Shown here in pieces: positions 11,201-22,564 of a stretch of 64,000 nt of DNA. The stretch lies in the NCBI RefSeq assembly GCF_001039355.2, contig NW_019773770.1, positions 610,067 to 674,066 of the forward strand, read 5' to 3'. Origin of the DNA: Lingula anatina. Lineage: Eukaryota; Brachiopoda; Lingulata; Lingulida; Lingulidae. The position numbers and the translations under genes were made by a program. The notes below the pieces were generated by a model that searched no databases, was not told where the DNA came from, and worked only from the letters and a program-made list of their open reading frames with translations. The first letter of the stretch is position 1; each line of letters opens with the position of its first letter.

Positions 11201-14200
11201 ATTATAGTAGAGTATCTGAAGAGAATGCTCTATTAATCATATACTTTTAAACTCCTGGCACATTCCCATGTATAACTCTAAATGGTAATCATGACACTGT
11301 ACAGGATAACTGCCTGTACATAAAAAATGCCCTTCTGTACAAAAGACTTGTGCATACCATGAGTTCAATATCTGTGAGTTCGTAAAACATCATCAGTTTA
11401 ACCCTCATCACTGCATGGTCAGCTGTACGGACTTCATCCACCTGAAAAAAGACATTACTCTAAATATTAAAAAGATAGCCTATTCTGAATTTTCCCTACC
11501 AAATCTAATTTTCCAAGGGAGGGGGGATGCAATATTTATCTCTCCTACTCAAAAGAAATTGCTCAACTCATCCCTGCACAAGGATTTGATGTTTTACACC
11601 CTTTCTGATTCAGTAATTTAGTTCTAAGTAGCTTTTAAGAATATGTAGAATGAGCCAACATATCTTTGGGACATTTCAAATGCAGATAGTGTACCTTTGA
11701 GACAAAACAGATACTTATACACAATCTTGCAATTAATCAGTACTTACATTATAATAGAACTGGTCAGGGATCACCTGCAGTTTGGTAAATTTCAAACTTT
11801 TGGGAATTTTTCTTGTCTTGTTATCTGGGTCAGTCCCATGCCAGCAGAATTCATGCAACCTGTATAAATGTAAAAATGGTAATTTCTTAACAACAAAGCT
11901 CTGTGTCAACACAATTCATGCAACCTGACAAACTTAATATAAACATGGCAATTTCATACATAAATCAAACTCCATAATAACAACAAACTTTGAACCATTA
12001 CAGCAGTTATGGCCTAAACTTATTATTTTATTACTTACAAAAAATAAAATTGAAATATTCAAATGAGGAATATTTGAAATATCCCATTTTCTTCAGCATA
12101 GAGAAACTAAAAATTTTGGTTTTTGATGAAAATGTACATGTTGTAAAAAAAAGAAATGAAGGTAAAAAAAAAAACATAAATTGCACCATTTCTAATGAAT
12201 TTCTCCCCAGGAAGGAAATTAAGATGGGGTGGGGATAAGATGTTTTAAAAATGTAAACCTATCCCTCTCCTTCAAGAAATCCTGAATTTGCCACTGTTTA
12301 ATCCATTCCTTACCATTCATTGGCCTTGGGTATGAACACACAAGGACCATGCTGCAGATATCGTCCAACTTGTTTTGTGTCTGCGCTGTATTTGTACACC
12401 ACCACCAACTCGTTAGCATCCAGAGAAATCCCAGAACGCACCTTGATATCACTGTGACACATGGGGTTTCTGAACAACCAGCAAGGGCTGAAATTAGCAT
12501 ATCATTTACATATGATTAGCATATCAGACTCCACCTTCATATCCCTGCGACATGCAAACCTGTTTGAGACTCTCTTTTTCAGAAACCAAGAAAGAAGCAT
12601 TTTGTTCTCAATAAGTTAAAAGCATTTGAAAATTATAACTAGGTTTCACATGGACACTGGTCTTTAGTATGGCCAAGCCATTGCAACAAGTTGATGCTCA
12701 CTTTCAGTGATAAAGTGTAAGATTTTTAACACACTTAAAGTGGAATATGTAAATCACTGCTTACTGAACTTATATGAAGAAAAGCAATACTTTTGATCAT
12801 TTTTTTCCTCACTAAATCTGACCCCTTAATTAGGTCGATATATTAGTAATAAAATGATTTCTTACCCAGGTTTGTGCTCCACTCTGCCATCTTTATACTG
12901 GATAATGAGGTAATGATTCTGATCTGCAGAAAACCTCCTCAGCAAGGTAAACTTCTCTCTGAAGAGAAATATCTAAAAAAAAAAAAACAAACAAAGTGTT
13001 GATTTAGTGGAGGAAAATGTGTAAAAGAAGAAATTATCTTAAAAGAGGGGAAATCAGAACAAATGCTAAAATATGATGACTATAGCTAAACTACAAACTC
13101 ACCTACAATTACTTCAAAACTTGTCGGGCAAAATCTATGCATGTTGGTTCTTTGATAAATTTTAGCTTTAAAATGTTATACACCATTTATAGTTACTAGT
13201 AAATGATGTTTTTTTTTCTCTTTAGACAAATAATATTAATAATATTGTATCTGTCATGAATGAAATGCTTCAATCATAATTGGAACAAAATGTCATATGG
13301 CTTGTTTAGATTGTGGCATATTATATATATATATCAGCTACTATTTGTAGTAAGCCTGGGCTAGGTTTCATCAACACTGCATGGATAGCTAATATATGTG
13401 AGAGAGCCTCCTTAAATACTGCTGCTCACCTCTGGTGCTCTCATCTCATTTTTTGTAACAGCCAGATGGGCCTCTGGTACAGATCGAGATAATTAATCAT
13501 CTGGGCAGCTTATACAGTGGTTATCAGAATATTTTATCAACAGTGAATAGGGTTATCCAGGGGAATAGTTATCCATAATATAAAGCTATCTAGAACTGAT
13601 GGAACTAACCTAGCTTAAAACTATGACTCTGATTTTCTGATTCCACGTATCATGCATCATGTATATAGGCCATGTTATTTCATTGACAGTGCCGTTAATT
13701 TCAAAGAGTGCCCACATGCATTCACGCACGCATGTGCACGTACAGTCATACCTGCATGAACACACTCTTAATTAATCGATATATTTCATCAATATCCCAT
13801 TCCAATGTCTACAAAGTGACCTACTCTTTGGGGACCTTCTTCTATTCTTGCTGTGCCATGGATATCATACACCAGTGCCTGGAACATATGCAATATATGT
13901 ATTAGCTAGACTTTAAAGATTGTTTTTTCAGTTTAAACTGTGTTAATTAATTACAAATCAAAATATGTACTGTACAATATCTATATAGGTTCGAATTATA
14001 ATTTAGTAGTTTACTTCTTTCTTTTACATTATTTAGTCATTATTATCACGATTAAATTATCCCTCATAAGTAATCAATTAGGCATTAAAATATGAATTGT
14101 TGGCATAATTCTGCATTTTCATAATTATATGCTATTTTATATGTAGCAGCCAGTATATCATAATATTCAGTGTTATATATGCTATGTTCACCTGTTCTCC

Positions 14201-15398
14201 AACATCAAGGGTAACCCACTCCATAAACACCATGTTGATCGGTTTACTTGTCTCTCAGACGAATAAAACGTTCGACTGATGTCGAGTACTGGCTTCTTGC
14301 TGATGCTAATCTTGGTTCTTAAAGTTAAAATTCAATATCACTGTTCCAGTGTCAATTATTTGTCAATAATGCCTTAGAATTCACCATGCTGCAATTCCTG
14401 GGTCGTTATTTTGATGTTAAAATTAGATTAAGTTAGTCACGAAATTGTCAAAAATAGCTTTTCTTGCGTCACTGATCTCAAGCGTCACTCAGGTTGTTAA
14501 ATAGTCAATGCCCTGTTAACAATAAGCATCTATTTTTAGACCACTGACATCATAAATTCTATTCTCTGGCCTCGTTTGGGTGAACTGCTCTTTACATATT
14601 GGAGGAAGGACAAGTTAAATGATTACAGTGCCAGAAATTCACGTTAAATAGATTCATGCTTTATCGCAGTCAATCACTATTAAATTATTTTAGGGAAAAA
14701 ACAGTTACAAGCCAAAAAAATAATAAGTTAAGCTACAAAGGGAGTAAGATAGCTAGAATTAGATTGATTAAATTCATCAGTTTTTTACAATAAGAATTTA
14801 TTATTAAATTAATTAGTTAATTTATTAATAACAATGTTTACTGAGCTAAATAATTAATAGATTAGCTAACTGATTATACATAACTTGTAATTATGAGAAG
14901 TGAGCTGCCTAGGCCTAGTGTCATTCTTACTGAAAAATTAATAATCTAATTAATTTACATATGCACTGCGTTAAATTAATTTTAGGTCGTGTTTCGCGCA
15001 TTTTCAACTCAGTAGAGCAACATCAATTACTGTCACCTTTTCCCGACAGGAGTGCACCTTTTGGTCGAATTCAGGCATAAGCGCAACCTTTTCTATTTAT
15101 TTTACCAACAGAAATACGGTTTGTTATTGTCACCAACTTAAACCGTCAGATGGCAGCACCCATGCGCGTACGTATGCTATATATAGAAATTGCCTAGGTA
15201 TTGATTTCTAAAAGGAACTGTAATGCTAAAACAGATAAAAGAAAATAATTATGTTTAGTGACATATATTTAAATTTTTATTTAAAACTCGTTAAGTAACA
15301 TGGATAAGGAATTGTCTTTGTTTTCTGGTGTTACCAGATATGTAAGCGAAGTATATGCCCCCTGTAATTAAGGGAGAAGAACTCACCTGAGTCGCCAT
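8294..15398 (-). CDS. Uncharacterised 392-residue protein with possible SPFH/vault-protein-like core and helical charged tail
   Basis: Thirteen minus-strand exons join in phase with GT-AG borders: 15387-15398 (MATQ), 14192-14251, 12866-12972, 12314-12469, 11748-11859, 11358-11441, 11043-11080, 10820-10861, 10082-10268, 9597-9669, 9249-9297, 8757-8847 and 8294-8461 (TAA). The total is 1179 nt including the stop. Residues about 5-190 form a beta-rich part: GEQIFLFREKF, DANELVVVYKYS, the aromatic block EFCWHGTDP and DHAVMRVKLMMFYELTD. This is followed by a helical segment (MADFINCLCADVVAF). Such an order resembles SPFH/Band-7 and major-vault-protein shoulder folds, but that is inference from pattern. 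Residues about 255-345 are a glutamate/lysine/glutamine-rich helix (EQNQNMVDATLKAEMERAEL and on), probably coiled coil. No signal peptide or membrane helix is seen. Function unknown. The 12-nt first exon is the least certain, though its frame fits exactly. Confidence 0.85.
8527..8552. repeat. Poly-T tract
   Basis: A 26-nt T run followed by a G-rich stretch, in the last intron of the minus-strand gene. Confidence 0.9.
9204..9232. repeat. (ATT)n microsatellite
   Basis: Tandem ATT units in an intron, just downstream of the donor at 9248. Confidence 0.95.
10428..10631. repeat. Palindromic MITE-like family C, copy 1
   Basis: The ends 'ccatttccagagattagatc' and 'gatcgatctaaaagctctgg' are inverted relatives. 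The inside carries 'gggggttcacgctaaat.gctgtcagccga' answered by 'ctgacagtaatctagtgagactcccc'. Other copies are at 25819-26068, 30715-30925 and 39247-39460. It lies inside an intron. Confidence 0.75.
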
Positions 15399-15444
15399 CT
15401 TGTCTTTCACGACTAAAAATTGACAGAAAGTAACCTGAATAAGT
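15387..15444. promoter_or_regulatory. Compact divergent promoter between U6 and the SPFH-like gene
   Basis: The U6 5' end (15445) and the divergent ATG (15398) are 46 bp apart. An AT element CTAAAAAT at 15413-15420 is 25-32 bp upstream of the U6 start, where a Pol III type 3 TATA box belongs. On the minus strand AAGATGGCGAC overlaps the start codon and matches the YY1-type motif often found at start codons. A U6 proximal sequence element would be expected near 15380-15400, that is, inside the coding exon and its donor. The element itself is not proven. Confidence 0.45.
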
Positions 15445-15461
15445 GTCTTCACTACGGTGGG

Positions 15462-15501
<40 letters not shown>

Positions 15502-15552
15502 GGCCCCTGGCGCAAGGATGACACGCACATTCGTGAAGCGTTCCATATTTTT
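15445..15552 (+). ncRNA. U6: U6 spliceosomal snRNA gene (possibly a variant copy)
   Basis: The sequence matches U6 snRNA almost base for base from the CATATACTAAAATTGGAACG block through the invariant ACAGAGA box (15484-15490), AGATTAGCATGGCCCC and the 3' GTTCCATATTTTT terminator. U6 pairs with the 5' splice site and U2 and forms the catalytic core of the spliceosome. Two differences from the usual metazoan sequence lie in the core: one extra G in CCCCTGGCGCAAGG (about 15509-15510), and C for A in GCACATTCG. The 5' hairpin (15445-15463) differs more but still folds, with a TACG tetraloop of the stable UNCG class. A T5 run ends transcription. Multiple U6 copies per genome are normal, so this could be a functional variant or a recent pseudogene copy. 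Confidence 0.85.
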
Positions 15553-16099
15553 ATTTACGAAAATAATCATATTATAATATGGGTGTCCAAATACCAACTT
15601 TACCCCTGCAGTGGTCTTTGAAAGGGCCTACAAAATGTATTTAAATTTCTTTTTTTCTAAAAGAACGTCTGTAAGTTTACAAAATATGAATTGTTATAAG
15701 AAGTTAAATATATCTTGATATTTCATCAACTTTTTCTCACTATTTTCTTTTTTTTTTTTTTTTTTTTTGAAATTTTAAGGGAGGGATCGGCACGTTACAA
15801 AGGTCTCGATTTCAGAAAAAAAAAGATTTTCTATCGTCTCCTATTCTTTCTACTACGCTAGAAATAATTACTTACGGAGTGAACCCCTTTTATTGTTAAA
15901 TATTCACAACCCGGCATAGGGTGTACATAGGGTAGCAATATACAGTATCTTCAATTTTGCCGTTTTGTAAAGTGGCGTTAGGAATGCATGATCGGTTTCT
16001 AACGTAACTTTTTCACTAGGTAGGCCTAAGTAAGATATTATCTTGAAAATTGGCATGGTTGACGACAAGAGTATGAAATCAGGTTCAAGCATTTTATTC

Positions 16100-16155
<56 letters not shown>

Positions 16156-17098
16156 GGGAGGGGGGAGGAATATATGAGCCCCTTGGTACAGTGCCGCCAG
16201 AAATTCCCCTTACCAAAAGGCCACATGGTCTCCCAACCCTGCCCCGTATGGTCGAACAATAGAGGCCGCATGATAATTACAGGGTAGGGGAATCGGCAAG
16301 TTATCGCTATCGGACACCCAAATTAGTCGGTTCAACGAACACGTTCTGCTCCTTCTTAATTGCCTCACTTAAGTTTAAGTAGGAGAAGGGGTATATGAGC
16401 CCCTTGTACTTGGTAGAGATAAACGCTCCACTTTGAACTTGTTTTGTCCTAGAGATATGACATATCAATTCCAGATGAATTATTCAGTCCATAAGAACGT
16501 TCCCTTTTCAAAAGTTGGGAATTACATGTACAACAGTTAAAGGTCACTAGGGCATCGCAACAGAACAGCTACAAGTTACTAGGAGAATTGAATCGAATTG
16601 TTCAAGATGCTTGGTTGTCATATATTAAGAAGCAGCCAAATAAATTTTATTCAATTTATTTATTAATTTTGTTAAAACAAAAAAGTCCAATGAAATAGCA
16701 TTTGGGGAAGTTTATATCCAGTATCTGTACAAATACATAGTAGTAGATGATGATCTTTTAGCATTAAATTTAGTGGGAAGTATCCCATCACAATATTAGC
16801 ACAAAAAATCTTCAAGGTAATAAGGTGGTAGTAGTGTTTTTCATCTATTTTTTCCATCACTTTGCGTGTTGAGATATCTTACTTTTCAGAACTACACAAA
16901 TACATAATACATTGTATAACATAATCATTGACAGAGAATTCATTTTCACTGCATGCAGTGAAATTGTTCAAATAAAGAAGGCAGATGTTCAGTTTTGATC
17001 TGTACAGAAAGTCAAAACAAATTCATAGCACGCGGTACTAAAATGAACGGAAAAATACTCCGCGCTTTCTCATCCTATGTGCAGATAAGGATAACAGA
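15553..17098. other. Intergenic, repeat-rich; 3' flank of vWA gene A
   Basis: It contains a poly-T tract of about 46 nt at 16109-16154 followed by G-rich sequence. A block at about 16020-16640 recurs at about 20430-20800 ('aagatattatc.tgaaaattgg..tggttgacgacaag', 'gagcccc', 'agaacagctaca'). This marks the left part of the duplicated vWA unit. A minus-strand AATAAA near 16646-16651 may be the poly(A) signal of gene A. No exon was recognised. Confidence 0.5.
16109..16154. repeat. Long poly-T tract
   Basis: About 46 consecutive T followed by GGGGAGGGGGG. Its relative at 20538-20570 (T run then G run) belongs to the duplicated unit. Confidence 0.9.
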
Positions 17099-18452
17099 TT
17101 AGGTCAAGGCGGGTTGAGCCTCTGGTACCACCACCCTCAGTTTGGCAGCATACGTGGCGGACCAGTACGCCTCATAGGTGTCGTATGTAAGGACACATTT
17201 CACACACTTATCGAAGTCAAAGGAGGTGATCCACGACGCAATGGCGTTGATTACGGCCATGTTGGGGTTTGTGCCAATAGCAACGACACAAATAACCGTT
17301 CCTGGAAAGGGAAAAATGTGGTTTATACATGGATTAAGACCAAACAAAGGACAACATTGGTCTCTGTTGTCCCAACTTTCTTGCAGTTTCCCTGTTAAAC
17401 GATATAATTCATTTAAATATGCAACAGACAATCAGTCCTCAAAGTAGTGGTAGAGCATACCTGTTCTCTTCATAGCCGTTGCTCTGGGCCTCGGGTCACC
17501 CCCCTCGTTATAGTAACCATCAGTGGTCATCCAGACTAAGCGGCGGCCATTGAGACCAAGCTGACGCTCACACAACGCCAAAGCCTTGTTCATATTTGTA
17601 AGATGACCTGCGAATATAGTGGAATGGCTGTGCTCAGTGGGATTAGCTCCAAATTTCTTCTAAATTTATATTTATAATATTACACATTTGACAAAAATGT
17701 CATTATATTGGAAACCTTGACTGTGACAAAGGCAATAACAAGTCCACAGCGTAGTACATGTGATGAGGTACATTGATTTGACAGTGTCGACCTTACCAAC
17801 TTTAGGCACGGCAGCAATAGCGGCATCATTGGCTGGGTAGTACGGGTAGGTCCCCAGGGAGAAGATGACCGTTGTCGGTGTTGTGCTAGAGAACCGTACC
17901 AGACCAATCTTATGTCCACTAGGGACAATACTATTAGGATGAGGGATGTAATTGATGATGGCAAGGATATCCTGGCACAAATAATTAATTTGAACATATT
18001 TCAAATGTTTTATATCAGTTTCCATAATTTTTTAAATTGAAATTATAGCTGTTGTTAAGTCTTAACACTGTCACTTCGATCTTTTTATCATTTGCAACAT
18101 CATAAGTAATCAGATTGAATAAACATCCCCTGTATAACACGTTTACTGTATATTAATTCGTTTTTGTTATAATTATACCTACTTTTAAAAGAAAATGATA
18201 CGAAAGAAATTCACAGTGCCTAGTGTCACGTTAATGACCCAAGCCAATGTATCTCACCCTGGCCGCTGATTTGGACTGTGTCCATTCAGTGCTGTCAATG
18301 CTGCCGCTGCTGTCCAAAGCATACATCACTTTCCAGTACGGACGACTGCCCATCAGACTTTTGATGATCTGGTCTGGTGTGAGAGCCTCGGAGTTTTGCT
18401 CATTGAGGGCCATTCCAACAGCAACCAGCAGCACCAGCGCGGCTAACTTCAT
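17099..18452 (-). CDS. Secreted vWA-domain protein, tandem copy A
   Basis: Four exons: 18258-18452, 17797-17971, 17461-17607 and 17099-17301, all phase-compatible, giving 239 residues and a TAA stop. Residues 1-15 or so (MKLAALVLLVAVGMA) are a signal peptide. The rest is a single von Willebrand A domain: the MIDAS metal site DSSGS at 47-51, helix 1 spanning the exon 1/2 border, strand HKIGLVRFS, strand RRLVWMTTDG with the acidic loop, and strand TVICVVAIG in exon 4. The C-terminus has CVKCVL and a short basic tail. A protein made of one secreted vWA domain suggests a ligand-binding or extracellular-matrix role (shell matrix, mucus or immune adhesion), but nothing in the sequence decides this. 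A TATA box lies 91 bp upstream of the ATG. Confidence 0.9.
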
Positions 18453-18542
18453 CTTCAGAGACGGTAAGAATTTGGTCCACGAGCTGACAGTCGGAGAGAA
18501 GCTTCCAATGGCGTTTAAATGAAAGAAGGACGTCCAAACAGA

Positions 18543-18550
18543 TATTTATA
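18543..18550 (-). promoter_or_regulatory. TATA box of vWA gene A
   Basis: TATAAATA on the minus strand, 91 bp before the start codon. The same motif with near-identical flanks ('gatatttatacaaa' on the plus strand) occurs at 84 and 88 bp before copies B and C. Confidence 0.75.
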
Positions 18551-18561
18551 CAAACCATGAT

Positions 18562-18901
18562 GATGACTTACCATTTATTACATTTTATTTCCGTGTATGG
18601 ACCAATCGTTTATTAGGCCCTGGATGTTGTTTTTAAAAAGTGGGATTCTTCTGTCAAAAAGACCGGCTTCCTGACCATTGTAATGCTGATGACGACATTT
18701 TTTTACCAGGCAAATATCAGGTGTTCCTATNAAGATGACTTTCCATTTATTACATTTTATTTCCGTGTATGGACCAATCGTTTATTAGGCCCTGGATGTT
18801 GTTTTTAAAAAGTGGGATTCTTCTGTCAAAAAGACCGGCTTCCTGACCATTGTAATGCTGATAACGACATTTTTTTACCAGGCAAATATCAGGTGTTCCT
18901 A
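18562..18901. repeat. Direct tandem duplication of about 168 bp around a single N
   Basis: 18562-18730 and 18733-18901 are almost identical ('gatgact.tccatttattac' through 'ggcaaatatcaggtgttcctat'). The lone N at 18731 sits exactly at the junction. This is the pattern of a failed gap closure or unmerged contig overlap rather than a biological tandem repeat. Copies B and C of the vWA unit have this sequence only once. Confidence 0.8.
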
Positions 18902-19314
18902 TAAGGCATGGATATTTTGGTAAAGAAAACATTGCTCCTGTTACCACCTGTCACGTAGATTAGTGGAAAGTCTGCCGATTTGAATTGTAATTAAATACTT
19001 CGCCTTAAAAACAATATTTAAATAGACTATTTACTAGTGCTTGTTAGGCGAACCTGGTGCATCTTGTTTCCCCTTAAAAAAGCTTTAATCAATTTTAAGA
19101 CGTTCGTACTGGTAACTGGAAAGACGCCCAGATAGATTCAGTGATTGCCTTTGTGCCATACTGTACCGTTGTGATATGGATAGAATATTAAACCAACGAA
19201 TTATTCTGTTTTCAAGTTTTGGGGAGTTTTTAATTCCGAACATAATAAAATAAACAAACAACATATGCTTTACACCTTTTATGATGGTAACAATTTGTGA
19301 TTGACCACCGATAG

Positions 19315-19315
<1 letters not shown>

Positions 19316-19362
<47 letters not shown>
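19316..19362. repeat. (TTA)n microsatellite
   Basis: About 47 bp of TTA units upstream of vWA gene A. Confidence 0.95.
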
Positions 19363-20019
19363 ACACTATTACACTACATCACCAAGTTCTGTGTTGTTGT
19401 TATTGAGAAATCTTCACAACAGGTTCTTCAATCATGTCTATAAATTTCTCACTTTTCCTACTATGCAAACAAAACACTCAGGTAAGCACTCGATTACGTA
19501 ACAGTGTCATGAATTAAACAAACGTGTCTGAAAATAGATATTGTTAATAGAATTTTGGTCCCATGAAACGTGATTGATGGGTTTTTGCTAGAATTCATAA
19601 ATACCACTTATTGTGATATATTAATGCATAATGAACCACACTGTCGTTTTCTTAAGCAGTAAACAGCAACCATCATCCTTTTTTTTAAAGAAACCCCTGG
19701 ATGTGCATATGGTAACCTTCAACGCTGTGATTATTGTATGCCACGTAATGCGTTACGCCGCCACAGTAATCCTACTTTGTCTTCCAAAGCTCAGAGTATT
19801 ATTTAAAATTTGTCTATAAGTCTTATACAAAGAATAGGCTAAACACATGTACATATGAAAGGATTCGTAGCAAATTCAGCTGCGAATATCCACTTTCAGT
19901 CGAAAACATGTAATAAGTCCCCAAGATATATATTTTAAAATTATATTACATTGTATATGAAGTGTATATTGAATATTGCAACGACCACTGTGTAACAAAC
20001 TGTAAGGGGTATATGATGA

Positions 20020-20449
20020 AAGTGGACATCCATGTCCCGGCAACTGTTGATTGTGACTCCATATCAGCGCCGCGTATACATGAAACATTGGAACGTGCTT
20101 CACCTCACAGTATACACTGCGCGTACCCCAGAGACCTTGAAGTGTCGGTGATATGATAATTGTGCTTGGCACCTGGGAAAACTATTATAATCACAAATAT
20201 TATATCACTTCATTCGAAAGAAGTGACTAAAGTGGTAACAATATGCTGCACCATGACAACACACTTGCTCACAGTCCTCGTTTGGTGAGAGTCTTGTTGC
20301 AGAAACACAATGTTTTGGGGATGGAACAACCATCGTTGGGCCCTGATACTAACCTTTTTGAACATCTGTGGGAAGATTGTAAATTGGTGCTAAATAGTGA
20401 TCGGTTTCCAAAGCAACTCTTTAACAAAGTAAGCAAGATATTATCATGA
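20020..20449 (+). pseudogene. Decayed Tc1/mariner-type transposase fragment
   Basis: A frame at 20243-20449 reads HHDNTLAHSPRLVR, followed by LGPDTNLFEHLWED. These are the second Asp block and third-acid block of a Tc1-like DDE transposase (usual form: DNA..H, SPDLNPIEHLWD). Upstream, shifted fragments at about 20020-20150 belong to the same remnant. A second degraded copy lies at 23340-23580. Neither is full length. Confidence 0.65.
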
Positions 20450-21194
20450 AAATTGGAAAATTGGTTGACGACAAGGGTGTGAACTACAATCAGGTTGCAG
20501 CGTTTAGTTTTGCATTTTATTATTCATTTATTTATTTTTTTACTTTTTTTTTTTTGGGGGGGGGGGGAGGTTATGTGAGCCCTAAATAGAAAAGTTCCAA
20601 TGGACTTGACAGAGAAACACACATTCCTGTTTGAACTTTTTTTAGCCCTAGGGATATACCATGTCGGTTTCAGGTGAAATGCCTAGTCCGTTAGAACTGT
20701 GCACAGCAGATAAAGGTCATCGCAATAGAACAGCTACATATGACTAGAAGAATTAAATTGTTCAAGATGCTTGGTTTTCATATATTGAGAAGCACGCGAA
20801 TATAGTAATAAAAAGTACAATGAAACTGCATTTGGAATAGTTTATTTTCACTGATTGTACAAAATATAGGAGTAGATATATAAAGATTTAAATTTACAGA
20901 ATGATCACACCTCATTCTTGCCACAAAAATCTTTCGTGTAAATGTATGTAATATTTTTTCATATTCTCTTTTAATCAATTTGCATGTTGTGACATCTCAC
21001 TTTTCAGAACTACTCAAACACATGCTAGATTGTGTAACATAATCATTGGCAAAAGAAATTTTAACTGCATGAAAACGTTCAAATTAAGGCAGCAGACGTC
21101 CAGTTTTGTATCAGTACAGAAATGCATCAGTAAGTCAAATCAAATACATACTAAAATGTACGTATATATATACTTCGCACTTTAAGATAACAGA

Positions 21195-22473
21195 CTAGGC
21201 AAAGGAGGAAAGTTCCGGTGGTACCACCCTAAGTCGGGCAGCGTACGTGGCAGACTTGTATTCGGCATAGGTGTTGTATCTAAGTACACATTTCACAGAG
21301 AAAGCGTCGACAGAGGTGTTCATGACTGTTATCGACGAGGCGATGGCGCTGATCACATCCATGTCGGCATCGTCTCCAATAGCAATGACACAGATGATAA
21401 TTTCTAAAATTGGGACAAAGGTATATACATTATATGTATTAAAATTACATAAAGAACAAAATGTGCCTCTGTACTGTTAAACGTAATAGACAGTCTGTCC
21501 TTGAAGCAGCGTTACTACATACCTTTCTTCTTCATAGCAGTTGCCATGGGGATCGGGTCACCCCCCTCATTATAGCGTCCATCAGTGGTCATCCAAACTA
21601 GGCGGTTGTCACTATCACCAAGCTGCCCATCACACAACCTCAAGGCCTTGTACATATTCGTAGCAGTACCTGTGAATAAAGTGGAACGGTTATACTCACC
21701 GGGTTCTAGTGGGGTTATCTTCACATTTCTTCTAAAGTTATATTGAGAACGAAATATCTTTGACATAAATACTATGATGCTCAAAACATTGATTGTGGCC
21801 AAGGCAATAACAAGTCCGTAGTCTACAGTGGTATTATAAACGTGTCGACCGTACCGTTTCTCGGCACGGCAGCAATAGCGGCATCATTGGCAGGGTAGTA
21901 CGGGTAAGTACCCAGGGAGAAGATGACTTTTGTCAGTTCCGTGCAAGAGAAGCGCACCAGACCAATCTCATGTCCATTGGGATAAATACTCCCTGGGTGT
22001 GGTATGAAGTTGATGATGGCAAGGATATCCTGAAACAAGATCCATTTAGAAAAATAATGAGTTGTCTAGTCTTAACGACGTCTTTTTGATCTTTTTATAA
22101 TTTTGCAGACAGATTTTTAAGTAATCAGGTCGAATAACAAATTCGATTTAGCATTCTATCGTTTGTCAATTCGTTTGGTTATTTCGAGTTATACCTTCAC
22201 GTTAAAAGAAGATAATTGGACAGAAAGTGCACACTGCCGAGTGCCACGTTAATGAACAAAGCCAGTGTAACTCACCCTGGCCGCTAATTTGGACAGTGCC
22301 CATTCATTGCTGTCAATGCTGCCGCTGCTGTCCAAAGCGAACATCACTTTCCAATAGACACAGGGAGTGTACATTAGAGAATTTATGATCAGGTCTGGCG
22401 TAAATTCCTCATAAGGCACACCAGGGAAGGCCATTCCAACGGCAACCAGCAACACCATCGCGACTAACCTCAT
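21195..22473 (-). CDS. Secreted vWA-domain protein, tandem copy B
   Basis: Exons 22276-22473, 21855-22029, 21523-21669 and 21195-21403 (TAG stop) encode 242 residues. The internal exons are exactly the same lengths (175 and 147 nt) as in copies A and C. I start at MRLVAMVLLV, which aligns with copy A, rather than at an in-frame ATG five codons upstream. It has a signal peptide, the MIDAS motif DSSGS, helix/strand block DILAIINFIP and HEIGLVRFS, and VWMTTDG. The last exon is IIICVIAIG and ends in a diverged tail (PPELSSFA). Its loop FSCTELTK carries a Cys that A and C lack, so disulfide pairing may differ. Role as for copy A; expression could be specialised. Confidence 0.9.
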
Positions 22474-22556
22474 CTTTAATGGAGGCAAGAACTTTGTCCA
22501 CGAATAGCTGAGGAGTTACTTAGGTTGTTAAAATGAGAAATGGTCCTCCAAGTAGA

Positions 22557-22564
22557 TATTTATA
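22557..22564 (-). promoter_or_regulatory. TATA box of vWA gene B
   Basis: TATAAATA on the minus strand, 84 bp before the chosen ATG, within flanks conserved between copies A, B and C. Confidence 0.75.

Noticed and set aside
18247-18522. Plus-strand frame over the vWA gene A first exon
   Set aside because: Antisense shadow; a matching antisense frame occurs at the equivalent place of copy C (29255-29449) because the DNA is duplicated.
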